NCBI GenBank assembly: GCA_965206655.1
Contig: CBDBKC010000034.1
Span: 446,242 to 510,241 of the forward strand
DNA length: 64,000 nt
Source of the DNA: JAPPLB01 sp965206655
Lineage (GTDB): Bacteria; Acidobacteriota; Terriglobia; Bryobacterales; UBA6623
Direction of reading: 5' to 3'
The position numbers and the translations under genes are program-made. The notes under the pieces were generated by a model. The model made no database searches and was not told the origin of the DNA. It saw only the letters and a program-made list of their open reading frames with translations. Of the stretch, positions 1 through 9,104 are shown piece by piece (position 1 is the stretch's first letter; every line of letters begins with the position of its first letter).

Positions 1-273
1 TGCGGACAACCCGAACTGCTGACCGACGCCAAAGGCAAGCAGAAGCGCGTGTATCGCCACTATCAGACCCCTTGGGAAACCTTCCAGAAGTTGCCGCGGG
101 CCGCCGACTATCTCAAGCCCGGGCAGGCGATCAAGGCCCTCGACCGTATTGCTCAGGCCGAAAGCGACACTGCGGCGGCGCGGCGGATGCAACAAGCCAA
201 GAGCAAGCTGTTTGCGAGTTTCGCATCCGCGAACCTGCCGCGCCGCGCGACGGGAGAAGGGCTGCGGAAATGA
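1..273 (+). CDS. C-terminal fragment of a transposase/integrase-like protein (5' end outside window)
   Basis: An open frame runs in from the window edge and stops at 271-273, giving about 90 residues. The stretch reading VYRHYQTPWETFQKLP, followed by a helical basic tail, resembles the C-terminal end of rve-type (integrase core) IS transposases. That resemblance is from memory of the family and no catalytic residues lie inside the window, so only the general class can be proposed. A strong inverted repeat follows the stop by 8 bp, as often seen at the end of an IS gene. The next gene is convergent. Confidence 0.45.
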   Translation, partial: CGQPELLTDAKGKQKRVYRHYQTPWETFQKLPRAADYLKPGQAIKALDRIAQAESDTAAARRMQQAKSKLFASFASANLPRRATGEGLRK

Positions 274-281
274 CGGGCGAT

Positions 282-322
282 GGGAAACGAGGAAAACCAA
301 AAACCGGTTTCCCTCGTTTCCC
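282..322. terminator. 17-bp inverted repeat after the transposase stop
   Basis: Positions 282-298 and 306-322 are inverted repeats with a single mismatch in 17 bp and a 7-nt loop. There is no T-run. It could be a bidirectional terminator between the convergent transposase fragment and the sialidase-like gene, or part of an IS end. Positions 323-499 show nothing else recognisable. Confidence 0.55.
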
Positions 323-499
323 AACGCCCTTGGAAATCGCTCCGCGATTCCCACATTCCCACAGCCCCGACGACGATTCTCTCCCCTTCTTAACCAATCC
401 CAGAAAGGAGCCCAGCGACTCAGTGCTCCCCTGCTTCTCCAGGCTCATCCTTCGATGAGAAAATGCTCGGGTCACCCGCTGATTGAGCCCGCGCGGGAA

Positions 500-2110
500 T
501 CACAGCGACGTCAGGACGACCCTGTCCACTCTTGGCAACCCCGAAGTCCCGGTGGCGCTCAACAACAGGCGAAGGCGCCAGCGCGGAGCCCGGAGTAAAT
601 TCATCGAAACCGTATTGCTGCCATCGTAGACGTCGCGCCATCCCGAATTTGCGTCCGGCGCCCCGTCCCCGTCGCGATCGACCTCGATGAGCAGCATGAC
701 CCGATCTCCCCCGAAAGTGTACTGCTCGACATCGGCCACCTTGGAATCTCGGGTCGCGTAATAGGTGGCTGCCACAAAGGTGTTGTCCACTCGGCGCTTC
801 AGGTCGCCGTAGCCTGTGTCGGTGCCGGGAGTCATCGACCCATGAAGCAGTTCGGGACCATTCCACGACCCTCCGGCGTCATCGGACCAGTACACCGCTG
901 GTTTGCGCGTGTAGCCGCCACCGTTGCTGTGCAGGCCGAATCCCCACAGCCGCCCCTCGCCCTTGGAGTAGTCAAGGGTATTGTTGAACTGAAAGTACGG
1001 GTTGCTTTCCTTGTAGAGTCTCGCTCGCTGCCAGACCCCGTTCGCTACGCCTCCGTTTACTTGGTCAGAGATCTCGACGAGGGGCGAAAAGGAGTCGCCC
1101 ATGTCGGTGCTGACGGCCTGCCATGTATGCCGGTTGCCGGCGGCGTCGCGCATGATCGCCACGATGGTCCGATTTCCGACATACTCGATCGCTGGCTCGA
1201 ACGTCGCACCGGAGTCTGGATCATCCTCGTCGGCTAGGGGTCCGATCCAGCTCAGGAAGGTGTAGCTCTTGCCGTTGTCGCTGGATCGGGCCAGCAGAGT
1301 GCCTGCCTTCGATTCATAGTGGAAATATTGAAACGCCATGTAGACGTCCGACGGATTCTCCGGGTCGACAAAGTAGTCTTCCGTGCCGATTGCCCTGCTG
1401 CCATCCGCTCCGCTCACTCCCTCGATATTGATTCGATCGATATCGGGGAGCCAAGTCTTGCCGTTGTCGGTGGAACGAAGCTGTCTCGTTCCCGACACGT
1501 AGTTCGTGCGCCAGAACTGCAGGATGAGATTGCCATTGGGCATCCGAAAGAGCCCCGGCTCGCTGTGAGTCTGTCCGTCCTCGAAGGGCATTCCGAGAAT
1601 GGGAGTACCGTCGAACCAATGGTCCAGCTTGCTCCAAGTCCGCCCCTCGTCGTTGGATGTAAGCAGGTGGATCGCGTCGCGATCTTGCCAACTGATGTGG
1701 TTCACGCCGGATCGGATCGCCATCAGCCAGCGGCGGTCGTCCACGATGGCGATCATGCAGCGGCCGTACCAGTCGTGGAGAACCTGGTCGGCATCGGTGA
1801 ACGGAGTTTCCGAACCGTCGACAACGACGTCGATCGTCTTGTTGTCGAACAAGCTTAGGGAAGCATCTACTTCGACGCGGACCGCATCCACGACACGGCC
1901 CCATTCGCGCCAGTTACTGCGCCACCGGCCCCTGTTGCTCTCGGCGAGTACCAAGCTACCGTCTCGCACCCGCACTCCGCTCATTGTTGCGCCCTGCTCC
2001 CATTCCAGCGATGAATCCGCCGACCATGTCGGCTCCTGCGCTCTTGCATCCGGATTGAGAAGTGCGAGCGTGACGACGATAGTGAGGACTGCGATGCCTC
2101 TACTCGACAT
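500..2110 (-). CDS. Secreted sialidase-like (BNR/Asp-box) beta-propeller protein
   Basis: An exported protein of about 536 residues, probably binding or hydrolysing sialic acid or another glycan. Asp-box-type repeats are visible as SNDEGRTW, STDNGKTW, SSDNGKSY, STDMGDSF and SDDAGGSW, typical of six-bladed sialidase propellers. The ATG at 2110 is preferred because it begins directly with a signal peptide ending ARA|QE. An in-frame GTG at 2185, 10 bp after the DUF1501 stop, would add 25 non-signal residues. It is the last gene of a minus-strand operon PSD1 > DUF1501 > this gene. Asp-box proteins are often not true sialidases, so substrate and activity are unproven. Confidence 0.8.
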   Translation of the reverse strand: MSSRGIAVLTIVVTLALLNPDARAQEPTWSADSSLEWEQGATMSGVRVRDGSLVLAESNRGRWRSNWREWGRVVDAVRVEVDASLSLFDNKTIDVVVDGSETPFTDADQVLHDWYGRCMIAIVDDRRWLMAIRSGVNHISWQDRDAIHLLTSNDEGRTWSKLDHWFDGTPILGMPFEDGQTHSEPGLFRMPNGNLILQFWRTNYVSGTRQLRSTDNGKTWLPDIDRINIEGVSGADGSRAIGTEDYFVDPENPSDVYMAFQYFHYESKAGTLLARSSDNGKSYTFLSWIGPLADEDDPDSGATFEPAIEYVGNRTIVAIMRDAAGNRHTWQAVSTDMGDSFSPLVEISDQVNGGVANGVWQRARLYKESNPYFQFNNTLDYSKGEGRLWGFGLHSNGGGYTRKPAVYWSDDAGGSWNGPELLHGSMTPGTDTGYGDLKRRVDNTFVAATYYATRDSKVADVEQYTFGGDRVMLLIEVDRDGDGAPDANSGWRDVYDGSNTVSMNLLRAPRWRLRLLLSATGTSGLPRVDRVVLTSL

Positions 2111-2194
2111 TCTTGGGATCTCGCGAGTTTGTTGAAAGGCGGGAAAGACCGCTGGAAGGCGTGAAAGAATCGCTGGGATAGACACTCACGGCCG

Positions 2195-3625
2195 CTAGGT
2201 CAGGATCTCGCTCACGACGCGGCCGTGAACGTCGGTGAGTCGCTGTTCGCGGCCCCCAAAACGGTAAGTCAGCTTCTCGTGGTCGAGGCCCAACAGGTGC
2301 AGAATCGTGGCGTGCAGATCGTGAATCGTAACGGGGTTGCTCGCCACCTGATCGCCCAACTCGTCCGTCTCGCCATACGTCACGCCGCCTTTGACGCCGC
2401 CGCCCGCCATCCAGATTGTGAAACAGAAGGGATGATGGTCGCGCCCATCGCCGTTGCCGGTGTCGGGCGTCCGCCCGAACTCTCCCGACCAGACGAGCAG
2501 GGTTTGGTCAAAGAGTCCTCGCGACTTCAAGTCCTGGATCAAACCGGCGATCGCCTGATCGGTGACGAAGGCATTCTTCTCGTGGTCTTTCTTCAGATCG
2601 CTGTGCTGATCCCAAGTGCCGTTCATGCCGAACAGGTTGGGGCAGGTCACCTCCACGAAGCGCACACCCTCCTCTACCAGTTTCCGCGCGCGCAAGCACT
2701 GCAGCCCGTACAGCCGCTTCGGCTTATCCTCGGAATCGAGGCCGTAGAGCCGCCTCGTCGCTTCCGATTCTTTAGCGAGGTCCAAGACATCCGGCACCAA
2801 TGACTGCATGCGGTACGCCATCTCGTAGTTGGCGATCGCTGATTCCACGGCGTCGCCGCTTGTGGTCCGCTGAAAGTCTCGGTCCTGCTGCAACAGGGCG
2901 TCGAGCTTGGCCCTCTGCACGCGGCGGTCTTTATCCGCGGGTGCGATATTGTCCATCGGCGGACCTTCATCGCGGATGTGCGTGGCCTGGTGTGTCGCGG
3001 GTAGAAATCCGTTTGAGAAGTTCTCGATACCACCGGGCGGGATCGACGCATCGCGCAAAAGGACGTAGCCCGGCAGGTTCTTGTTCGCGCTCCCGAGTCC
3101 GAAGTTCACCCATGAACCGAGGCTCGGGAAGCCGCCAAAATTGCGCCCGGTGTGAAGAAACACGTTGCCGCGCGCGTGGAGCGGGAACTCCGATTTCATC
3201 GAGCGCACAATCGCTAGATCGTCCACCCAACGCGCCGTATGGGGAAACAACTCGCTGACGGGAGCGCCGCATTCGCCGTGCTGCTTGAACTGCCATAGGC
3301 TCCGCAGCCACTTGCGGTCGGGACCGGCGAGGTAGTTGTCGAGCTTCGCCGGTTTGCCGTCCAGATCGGTCAGTTTCGGCTTGGGGTCAAAGCTCTCCAT
3401 GTGCGAAACGCCGCCAGGCATGAAAAGGAAGATGACGTTCGTAGCTTTCGGCGCGAAGTGAGGTTGGGACACTCGGTTATCGGCTTGAGCCTCGGCGGCA
3501 GCCAGCGCCGAGAACGAGAGATACCCGAAGCCATTCGACGCCAGTTTCAATGCGTCGCGCCGGGTCATCGCCCGGACACTACCCGGACAACCGTCGCTGC
3601 TAAGGAATCGGCGCCTCATTTTCAA
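2195..3625 (-). CDS. DUF1501 (sulfatase/phosphatase-fold) Tat-exported protein
   Basis: A 476-residue DUF1501 protein of the alkaline-phosphatase-like superfamily. Visible family hallmarks are a Cys-Pro-Gly segment followed by the Tat-like TRRDALKLA motif, a FMPGGVSHMESFDPKP block near residues 67-82, VWSGEFGRTPDTGNGDGRDHHP near residues 375-400, and a closing LTDVHGRVV. An alternative start is the Met at 3568, immediately before the Tat motif. DUF1501 genes are usually paired with a PSD1 (DUF1549/DUF1553) gene, as here 92 bp upstream. The biochemical role of the pair is not established; the fold suggests a periplasmic hydrolase. Confidence 0.88.
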   Translation of the reverse strand: MKMRRRFLSSDGCPGSVRAMTRRDALKLASNGFGYLSFSALAAAEAQADNRVSQPHFAPKATNVIFLFMPGGVSHMESFDPKPKLTDLDGKPAKLDNYLAGPDRKWLRSLWQFKQHGECGAPVSELFPHTARWVDDLAIVRSMKSEFPLHARGNVFLHTGRNFGGFPSLGSWVNFGLGSANKNLPGYVLLRDASIPPGGIENFSNGFLPATHQATHIRDEGPPMDNIAPADKDRRVQRAKLDALLQQDRDFQRTTSGDAVESAIANYEMAYRMQSLVPDVLDLAKESEATRRLYGLDSEDKPKRLYGLQCLRARKLVEEGVRFVEVTCPNLFGMNGTWDQHSDLKKDHEKNAFVTDQAIAGLIQDLKSRGLFDQTLLVWSGEFGRTPDTGNGDGRDHHPFCFTIWMAGGGVKGGVTYGETDELGDQVASNPVTIHDLHATILHLLGLDHEKLTYRFGGREQRLTDVHGRVVSEILT

Positions 3626-3717
3626 TCAACTAGCCACGGATAGGAATGTAGGGGCACGCCATGCCGAGCCCCTATATGTCGCAACCGGCAAGGCTGTGCC
3701 GCAGCCCCTTCACTAGT

Positions 3718-6700
3718 CTACTGAATATAGAGAAACTCCTTTAGATTGAGAACCGCGTGAGCCAGGTCTTTCCACACCTCCGGGCTCGACAGCAAATCCT
3801 CCCGAGGAACCTGATACAGACTGCCCAGCTCGGCGGCGAGTCCACGGAATCGCTCTTGCTCTGTAGAACTAGGGCCGCGGCCTAAAGCTGTGTGGAATAG
3901 ATCACGGATGCGGTCTTCGACCGACGCTGCCGGCCGTGCCAAGAGTTTCTCGGCACAGGTCTTCGCCTCACTGATGACGAACGGGTCGTTCAGTAGTGTC
4001 AGCGCCTGCGCGGGCACATTCGTCACATCGCGCCGGCCCCGAGTCACCAGCGGGTTCGGGTAGTCGAACGTCTCGAGGAATCTTGTGCCCTCCATGCGAG
4101 TGACCTTCAGATAGATACTGCGTCGCCCTTCGCCATCGACGGGGCCCGAAAAGAGCCGCCGGTAGTCTTTCGCCTCGGCGCGGTGCGGATGGATACTGGG
4201 ACCAAACATCGAATCTTGAAGTGTGCCCGACATCAGCAGAATCGAGTCACGCAATGATTCGCCTTCCAAACGCCGCAGGGGATAGTGGTGAAGCAGTTCG
4301 TTCAGCGGATCGATTTCCTCGGCTCGCGGTGAGGCTTCGCTGGCCTGCCGGAACGTCTGAGACAGCACGAGCAGGCGGATCATTTTCTTGATCGACCATC
4401 CGTCCTCGACAAAACGCGCCGTCAAGTAATCAAGCAGCTCAGGGTGAGTTGGCCTGTCGCCGAGCAGTCCAAAATTGTCGACTGACGCTACGATCCCGCG
4501 CCCGAACACGTGATGCCAAATGCGATTCACCATCACTCGCGCGGTGAGAGGGTTGTCGGGGCCGGCGATCACTTCCGCGAGCCCCCGCCGGCCGCTTCCC
4601 GACGCGTTCAGCGTCTCTCCGCCGAGAAGGTGTTGTAGAAAACGCCGCGGCGCGGGCTGACCGAAGCTCTTCGGCCCCCCGCCAACCAAAACGGGGAAGT
4701 CACGTCCGGGACCGCCGTCCGCCAATCCTTCGACGACTCGGGGCGGCGATAGGCCCGCCTCAATCCGGCGATACTCATCGATCAACGCGGCCAAGCGCGG
4801 TGTCGCATCCGCTCGGTTTGACAGCAGGTCATTGCGCACGAGCCAATCGAGCCAGCGTGCATCGTCGTCCGTCGCCCGGCGGGCGGCCCAGTTGGCGACG
4901 GCTGTCCCAATCACGTCGGCATAGCGGGCGGCGAGGTCGTCCCAATCGCGCGGAGGACCACCTTCGAACAGAGGCAGCATGTGCGATAGCTCCTCGCGGG
5001 GCGTCTCGTCGACGTCATGGAGCACGGCCTCGACTACGCCGAAATACGAGGTTGGCGTGTCGATGTGCTCGAGGGGGGCTTTCAGACGCTTTGGCCGGTC
5101 AGGGATGCGGGGGTTTTCCCATTTCGTAATTAGCTCGACGAAGACCGGCAGCTTGTCTTGCTCTGCATAGGTCTCCAGCTTGTTCCATCGCAGCCGGTCG
5201 CTGTTAAGAATCTGGTACTTCTCCCCAATCGCGCAGTTGTCGATCACGGTCCGATGCGCGCCGAGCATACCGCCCATGGCGCGAAGGCTCAGGTACTTCT
5301 TGTTCTTCGGCAGCTCCGGCGAGCGCAAAGCTCCGTTCAGACGGTTGGAGAGGGCATGAGTGTAAACGCCCGCGGGCAAAACTCCCGAGATCGCTCGATC
5401 GCCTTCCCCAGCAATCGCGAACTCCCCACTGCCGGAAGGCCCGTCTCGCAACCCAGATCCGGCGGTCGACCAGTCGGCGGCGCTATGGGAGCGAAAATCC
5501 GCGAACGTCTCGAAGTTGAGCCCATTGAACTCAGCACGCTCAGCGGCTTCCTCCCGGTAGCGCTCCGCCAGCTCGAGGGCAGCCAGTGCCGTCGATTTCT
5601 CGCCGGTCGCGGTTTCGTCGAGCAGTAACGCCCAGGGACGCCCCGGATCGGCCCATCCGTGATCCGGACAGGTGAGAAGCGCGTGCCAATCTTCCAAGCG
5701 CCGCTTGTCCAAGTCGTCCCGAGCGTTCGGGCGACTCGCCTCTGTTGGCGTCAAGGCCGAGAGGTACGACTCCACGTCTTCGGCCTCACGCAGCCAAATC
5801 TTCGCCAGTTCCTCCCGTACCCGTGCCTTCAGGTCTCGAAGCCGCGCCATTGGCTCGGCGTTTACCTCCTCTGTGTCGATCGAGTGAACAACCACGCGGC
5901 TGCTGTTGAGGATGCCGTAAAGCCCGTAATAATCCTCGGTGGGAATCGGATCCAGCTTGTGATCGTGACACCGTGCGCACGACACGGTAAGACCCTGAAA
6001 AGTCTTCGTCAACGTATCGATCTGGTTGTCCATCACGTCGAGACCGATGCCGCGGAACTTGATGCAGTCGTCGTGACCAGCCTCGCCCAGACGATAGAAG
6101 GCCGTTCCGATTACGGATTCGTTGATTTGTTCATCGCGGTTGATACGCGGCTTCTCAAGCAGATCGCCCGCGACGTGCTCACGGACGAGTTGGTCATAGG
6201 GAACATCCGCATTGAAGGCACGAATCAGATAGTCGCGATACCGCCACGCACCAATAATCTCGTAGTTCCACTCGTAGCCGCGTGTTTCTCCATAGCGCAC
6301 CAAATCGAGCCAATGCCGCGCCCAGTGTTCGCCGAATCGAGGCGAATCGAGAAGGCGGTCCACTAACCGCTCATAAGCGTCGGGCGCATGGTCCGCAACG
6401 AAGCGATCACTCTCCTGCGCCGTCGTCGGCAGCCCGGTCAGCACGTAGCTCAAACGCCGGATCAGAACCCGCCGATCGGCCGGGCCGGCCGGAGAGAGAC
6501 CCTTCTCGCGAAGCCTCCGGTAGATGAAGCGATCCGTGGGTTGGGACGACCATCTCGCTGACTCGACCTCGGGAAGCGCCGGCTTTTCGACCGGCTGGAA
6601 GGCCCAGTGTTCTCTGATCAGCCGTTGATAGTGCTCGTCCCCAGAGTTTTGAGTAACGATTGCAGCGGGCCACGGCGCACCCCGGCGCACCCACTCCTCC

Positions 6701-7038
6701 AGTGCCGTGATCTCGGAATCCTTGAGCTTGCTCCCCAAGGGCATCTGCAACCCCTCATGGCGGACAGCTTGGACCAGCAGGCTCTCCCCCGGCTTCCCGG
6801 CGACCAAGGCCGAACCACGTTCTCCGCCCCGCACCAGAGCTTCTCTTGAGTCGACCCGCAGCGAGCTGAGCTGGTTTTCCGGTCCATGGCAGCCGTAGCA
6901 GTTTACGGCAAGCACAGGACGGATACGAGTCTCGAAGAATTCAATGTCCGCCGCCGACGGTTGCGGCGGCGCTTGCGCCGTTGCCCGCGCCGAAAGCAGG
7001 CAAAGAACCCCAGCCAAAACTGCGACGATCCGCATCAT
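3718..7038 (-). CDS. PSD1 / planctomycete cytochrome C protein (DUF1549-DUF1553)
   Basis: An exported 1106-residue protein with a signal peptide (residues 1-22, ATA|QA). A haem-binding CYGCH lies at residues 47-51 (PSCyt1), then DUF1549 with a second CARCHDHKLDP motif near residue 354, and DUF1553 in the C-terminal third ending LTLLNDPFV...LKEFLYIQ. Between DUF1549 and DUF1553, near residues 510-700, is a segment that looks like a carbohydrate-binding-type insert. The second PSD1 protein of this window carries a LamG-like insert at the equivalent place. It starts the operon with DUF1501 and the sialidase-like gene. It probably acts in the periplasm or on the surface in a c-haem-linked process; the substrate is unknown. 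Confidence 0.9.
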   Translation of the reverse strand: MMRIVAVLAGVLCLLSARATAQAPPQPSAADIEFFETRIRPVLAVNCYGCHGPENQLSSLRVDSREALVRGGERGSALVAGKPGESLLVQAVRHEGLQMPLGSKLKDSEITALEEWVRRGAPWPAAIVTQNSGDEHYQRLIREHWAFQPVEKPALPEVESARWSSQPTDRFIYRRLREKGLSPAGPADRRVLIRRLSYVLTGLPTTAQESDRFVADHAPDAYERLVDRLLDSPRFGEHWARHWLDLVRYGETRGYEWNYEIIGAWRYRDYLIRAFNADVPYDQLVREHVAGDLLEKPRINRDEQINESVIGTAFYRLGEAGHDDCIKFRGIGLDVMDNQIDTLTKTFQGLTVSCARCHDHKLDPIPTEDYYGLYGILNSSRVVVHSIDTEEVNAEPMARLRDLKARVREELAKIWLREAEDVESYLSALTPTEASRPNARDDLDKRRLEDWHALLTCPDHGWADPGRPWALLLDETATGEKSTALAALELAERYREEAAERAEFNGLNFETFADFRSHSAADWSTAGSGLRDGPSGSGEFAIAGEGDRAISGVLPAGVYTHALSNRLNGALRSPELPKNKKYLSLRAMGGMLGAHRTVIDNCAIGEKYQILNSDRLRWNKLETYAEQDKLPVFVELITKWENPRIPDRPKRLKAPLEHIDTPTSYFGVVEAVLHDVDETPREELSHMLPLFEGGPPRDWDDLAARYADVIGTAVANWAARRATDDDARWLDWLVRNDLLSNRADATPRLAALIDEYRRIEAGLSPPRVVEGLADGGPGRDFPVLVGGGPKSFGQPAPRRFLQHLLGGETLNASGSGRRGLAEVIAGPDNPLTARVMVNRIWHHVFGRGIVASVDNFGLLGDRPTHPELLDYLTARFVEDGWSIKKMIRLLVLSQTFRQASEASPRAEEIDPLNELLHHYPLRRLEGESLRDSILLMSGTLQDSMFGPSIHPHRAEAKDYRRLFSGPVDGEGRRSIYLKVTRMEGTRFLETFDYPNPLVTRGRRDVTNVPAQALTLLNDPFVISEAKTCAEKLLARPAASVEDRIRDLFHTALGRGPSSTEQERFRGLAAELGSLYQVPREDLLSSPEVWKDLAHAVLNLKEFLYIQ

Positions 7039-7203
7039 TCAACAGCCTGACGGACGCTCTGTGTCCTGTCAAGACGCGGCTAACGCTATATACCTAGGTA
7101 GGGCGCGCAATCCGGCGGAGTACGACCTGTTCCCAAAATCCACCGCCGGCTGGAAAAGGCAAATAGGGAAACCTCCGAGTTGAATCATTGATAATACAGA
7201 CAC

Positions 7204-7245
7204 GCCCGGGTGGCGAAATCGGCAGACGCAGAGGACTTAAAATCC
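7204..7245 (+). tRNA. 5' half of tRNA-Leu(UAA), 3' half missing
   Basis: A 5' acceptor strand GCCCGGG at 7204-7210, a D-arm with the GGCAGACGC signature, and an anticodon loop CTTAAAA (anticodon TAA) are readable. Identity with bacterial tRNA-Leu ends just after the anticodon stem. No variable arm, T-arm (GGTTCGA) or 3' acceptor strand follows before the IS1595 element at 7298. It therefore looks like a truncated tRNA, probably broken by integration of a phage or satellite element at the anticodon loop. It is not expected to be functional unless the missing half is supplied elsewhere. Confidence 0.65.
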
Positions 7246-7297
7246 GTCTGAGCGGTGTTTCACCTTCCCTTTACAAGTCCTTGATTCTATTGCGAAA

Positions 7298-8328
7298 GCC
7301 GGGTATCCACTTGACTCAGGTGACCCCAACATCTTGTAGTTGGGCTCACAGCGTCTTAGCGTCCCAATCGGCGACGATCGAGCGGTACGGCGTCGGCTCC
7401 ACCGCCATGGCCTGCTGCACAAGGCGATAGAAGAGCTTGCCCCGACTGCGTGATCTGCGCCGATTGAAGCGGAACACGAACTCGTCGAGATAGTAGTCCA
7501 GATGCTCGTGGCTGACCGCCCCCTGATGCGTGCCCAGCATCCAGCGCTTGAGTAGCGAGATCGCCAAGTGCACCCTCGGCAGTAGCTGCGAGGCCTGCTC
7601 GCGGCGGTTGTTAATCGAGATGATACGACGCTGGTAGTCCTTCTTCTTGAGCGGATCGTAGCCCGACCAGTTGTCGGTAACAACCACGCTGCCCGGCTCG
7701 ACCGACTCCTCGACGAAGGGCATCAAACTGGCCGCCGAGGCGTTCTGAACGCGCTGCATGCGGATGCGCCCCAGCCCGGTGCCTCTCTCTTCCGCGGCGA
7801 CTGCAATCAACGCTTTACGCTCGGTCTGCCGGCCGATTACCCCTTCTTCTTCAGCGCCCCAGTAGGTCTCATCGACCTCGACGAGGCCCGTCAATCGCTC
7901 CCGCCCCGGGCGCACCATCGCTCGCCTCAGCTTGTGCATCCAAGTCCAGGCGGTTTGGTAACTGCCCAGTCCCAGAACGCGCTGTAGACCCAGGGCGCTG
8001 GCCCCATTCTTCTGCGTGGTGATGGTCCACATCGCCCGGAACCACAGCCGCAGCGGCTTGCGTGTGTCTTGAAAGATCGTGCCGGCGGTGACGGAGGTTT
8101 GCCGCCCGCAGCGAGCGCATTCGAACCACACTTTGCGCACCGGCCAAGCGCGCTCATGCCCACACCTTGGACAGCGGAAACCCTCTGGCCAGCGCAAGGC
8201 GAACAGATAGTCGCGGCAAGCCTCCTCGCTCGCAAAGTGAGACTCGAATTCGAGTTGGTCGCGCGGGTAATCCTCCACCAGGCCCTACACTACATCTTGG
8301 GGTCACCTGAGTCAAGTGGATACCCAGC
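7298..8328 (-). mobile_element. IS1595-family element, copy 1 (1031 bp, intact)
   Basis: The terminal inverted repeats begin GC(C/T)GGGTATCCACTTGA and continue inward as CTCAGGTGACCCC. The element is flanked by a perfect 8-bp direct repeat TTGCGAAA at 7290-7297 and 8329-8336, matching the 8-bp duplications known for IS1595. It carries one transposase gene. It is the only one of the three copies in the window whose transposase frame is uninterrupted. Confidence 0.92.
7346..8278 (-). CDS. IS1595-family transposase
   Basis: 310 residues with a GTG start (8278). The N-terminal zinc ribbon is visible as CPRCGHE and CARCGRQT (residues about 36-62). The DDE-type catalytic region (ISXO2-like) includes VEVDETYWGAEEE, VVTDNWSGY and the C-terminal HEHLDYYLDEFVFRFNRR. 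It cuts and pastes the element via the terminal repeats. Being intact, it could also act on copies 2 and 3 and on the two MITEs, which share the same outer repeats. Confidence 0.93.
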   Translation of the reverse strand: MEDYPRDQLEFESHFASEEACRDYLFALRWPEGFRCPRCGHERAWPVRKVWFECARCGRQTSVTAGTIFQDTRKPLRLWFRAMWTITTQKNGASALGLQRVLGLGSYQTAWTWMHKLRRAMVRPGRERLTGLVEVDETYWGAEEEGVIGRQTERKALIAVAAEERGTGLGRIRMQRVQNASAASLMPFVEESVEPGSVVVTDNWSGYDPLKKKDYQRRIISINNRREQASQLLPRVHLAISLLKRWMLGTHQGAVSHEHLDYYLDEFVFRFNRRRSRSRGKLFYRLVQQAMAVEPTPYRSIVADWDAKTL

Positions 8329-8336
8329 TTGCGAAA

Positions 8337-8616
8337 TAGCTTATTTATAGGGGTTTAAGTCTCTTCAGCGCGCAAGCGCTGACAACCGCTGACAAGCCCT
8401 GAAAACGGAAGGGTACCCACAAAAGTCCCCACACCGCAATCAACGCTCAAGCAACGAATGGGAACGGAAGCTCCAACGGCCAGAACGGATCTGCCGAAAG
8501 TCTTCCGCCCGTTCGGTGAGCCCCAGGGCTAAGGGAAAGATGTACAAGCTGTGAAAACCAATCTAGATCTGCTGCAGGCGGTTGGCGAACTCGACCGACG
8601 CACCAACATCCAAACT
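8337..8616. other. Non-coding stretch between IS1595 copy 1 and the interrupted secreted-protein gene
   Basis: No convincing gene on either strand. It contains the direct repeat CGCTGACAA near 8378-8395 and, at 8493-8530, a stem-loop-like block (CCGAA...TTCGG then GTGAGCCCC) that recurs at 16930-16960. Both sites lie just downstream of minus-strand exported-protein genes. Confidence 0.4.
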
Positions 8617-9104
8617 TCAGCGGCAATCCAGTGTTTCTATTTCAGCACCTAGGGAGGTGGCGCCCCTGAAAACTTGGGTCAGAGTCGCTTTGCGATGCTC
8701 TAAATCAATTGCTGCGGACCAGATCTTGTTGGGTGGCGATACGTTTCCCCAAACCAGAAAGACGGTGTTCCCAAATCGGCTAATCAAGCTCGCCGAGAAC
8801 TCCGCCGCATGTTCCTCGCCATCTGTATGGCTCGTGATTGAGCGTACGGTGGGTGCGTCGGTATCGAGACCTGAGAACAGCTTGTCTCTCAGTGCATGCT
8901 TGCCAATCCAACTGGCAGGGGTTAGGGTGTTCATCTTGGAACGATCGTCACTCGAGAAAATGCCGAACGGCTTTGCACGGTCTGCGGGTATCACCCCTGA
9001 CCAAGACTCGCCGCTAAACGCGTAATCTCGGTTTGCTATAGCGTTCGAGGAGCAAGTGAGGGAAGTCGGTAAGTCAGCGGCCCTTGCAGATCCGAGCACA
9101 ACTA

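Noticed and set aside
500..7038. Complete polysaccharide-utilisation locus with SusC/SusD
   Set aside because: No TonB-dependent receptor or SusD-like gene is present in the window.
7204..7300. Group I intron in tRNA-Leu(UAA)
   Set aside because: The classical intron interrupts the anticodon loop itself; here CTTAAAA is intact and no 3' exon is found, so truncation is the simpler reading.
7188..7430. 80-aa frame through the tRNA-Leu half and the IS1595 end
   Set aside because: It is generated by the tRNA and IS sequence; no ribosome site or homology.
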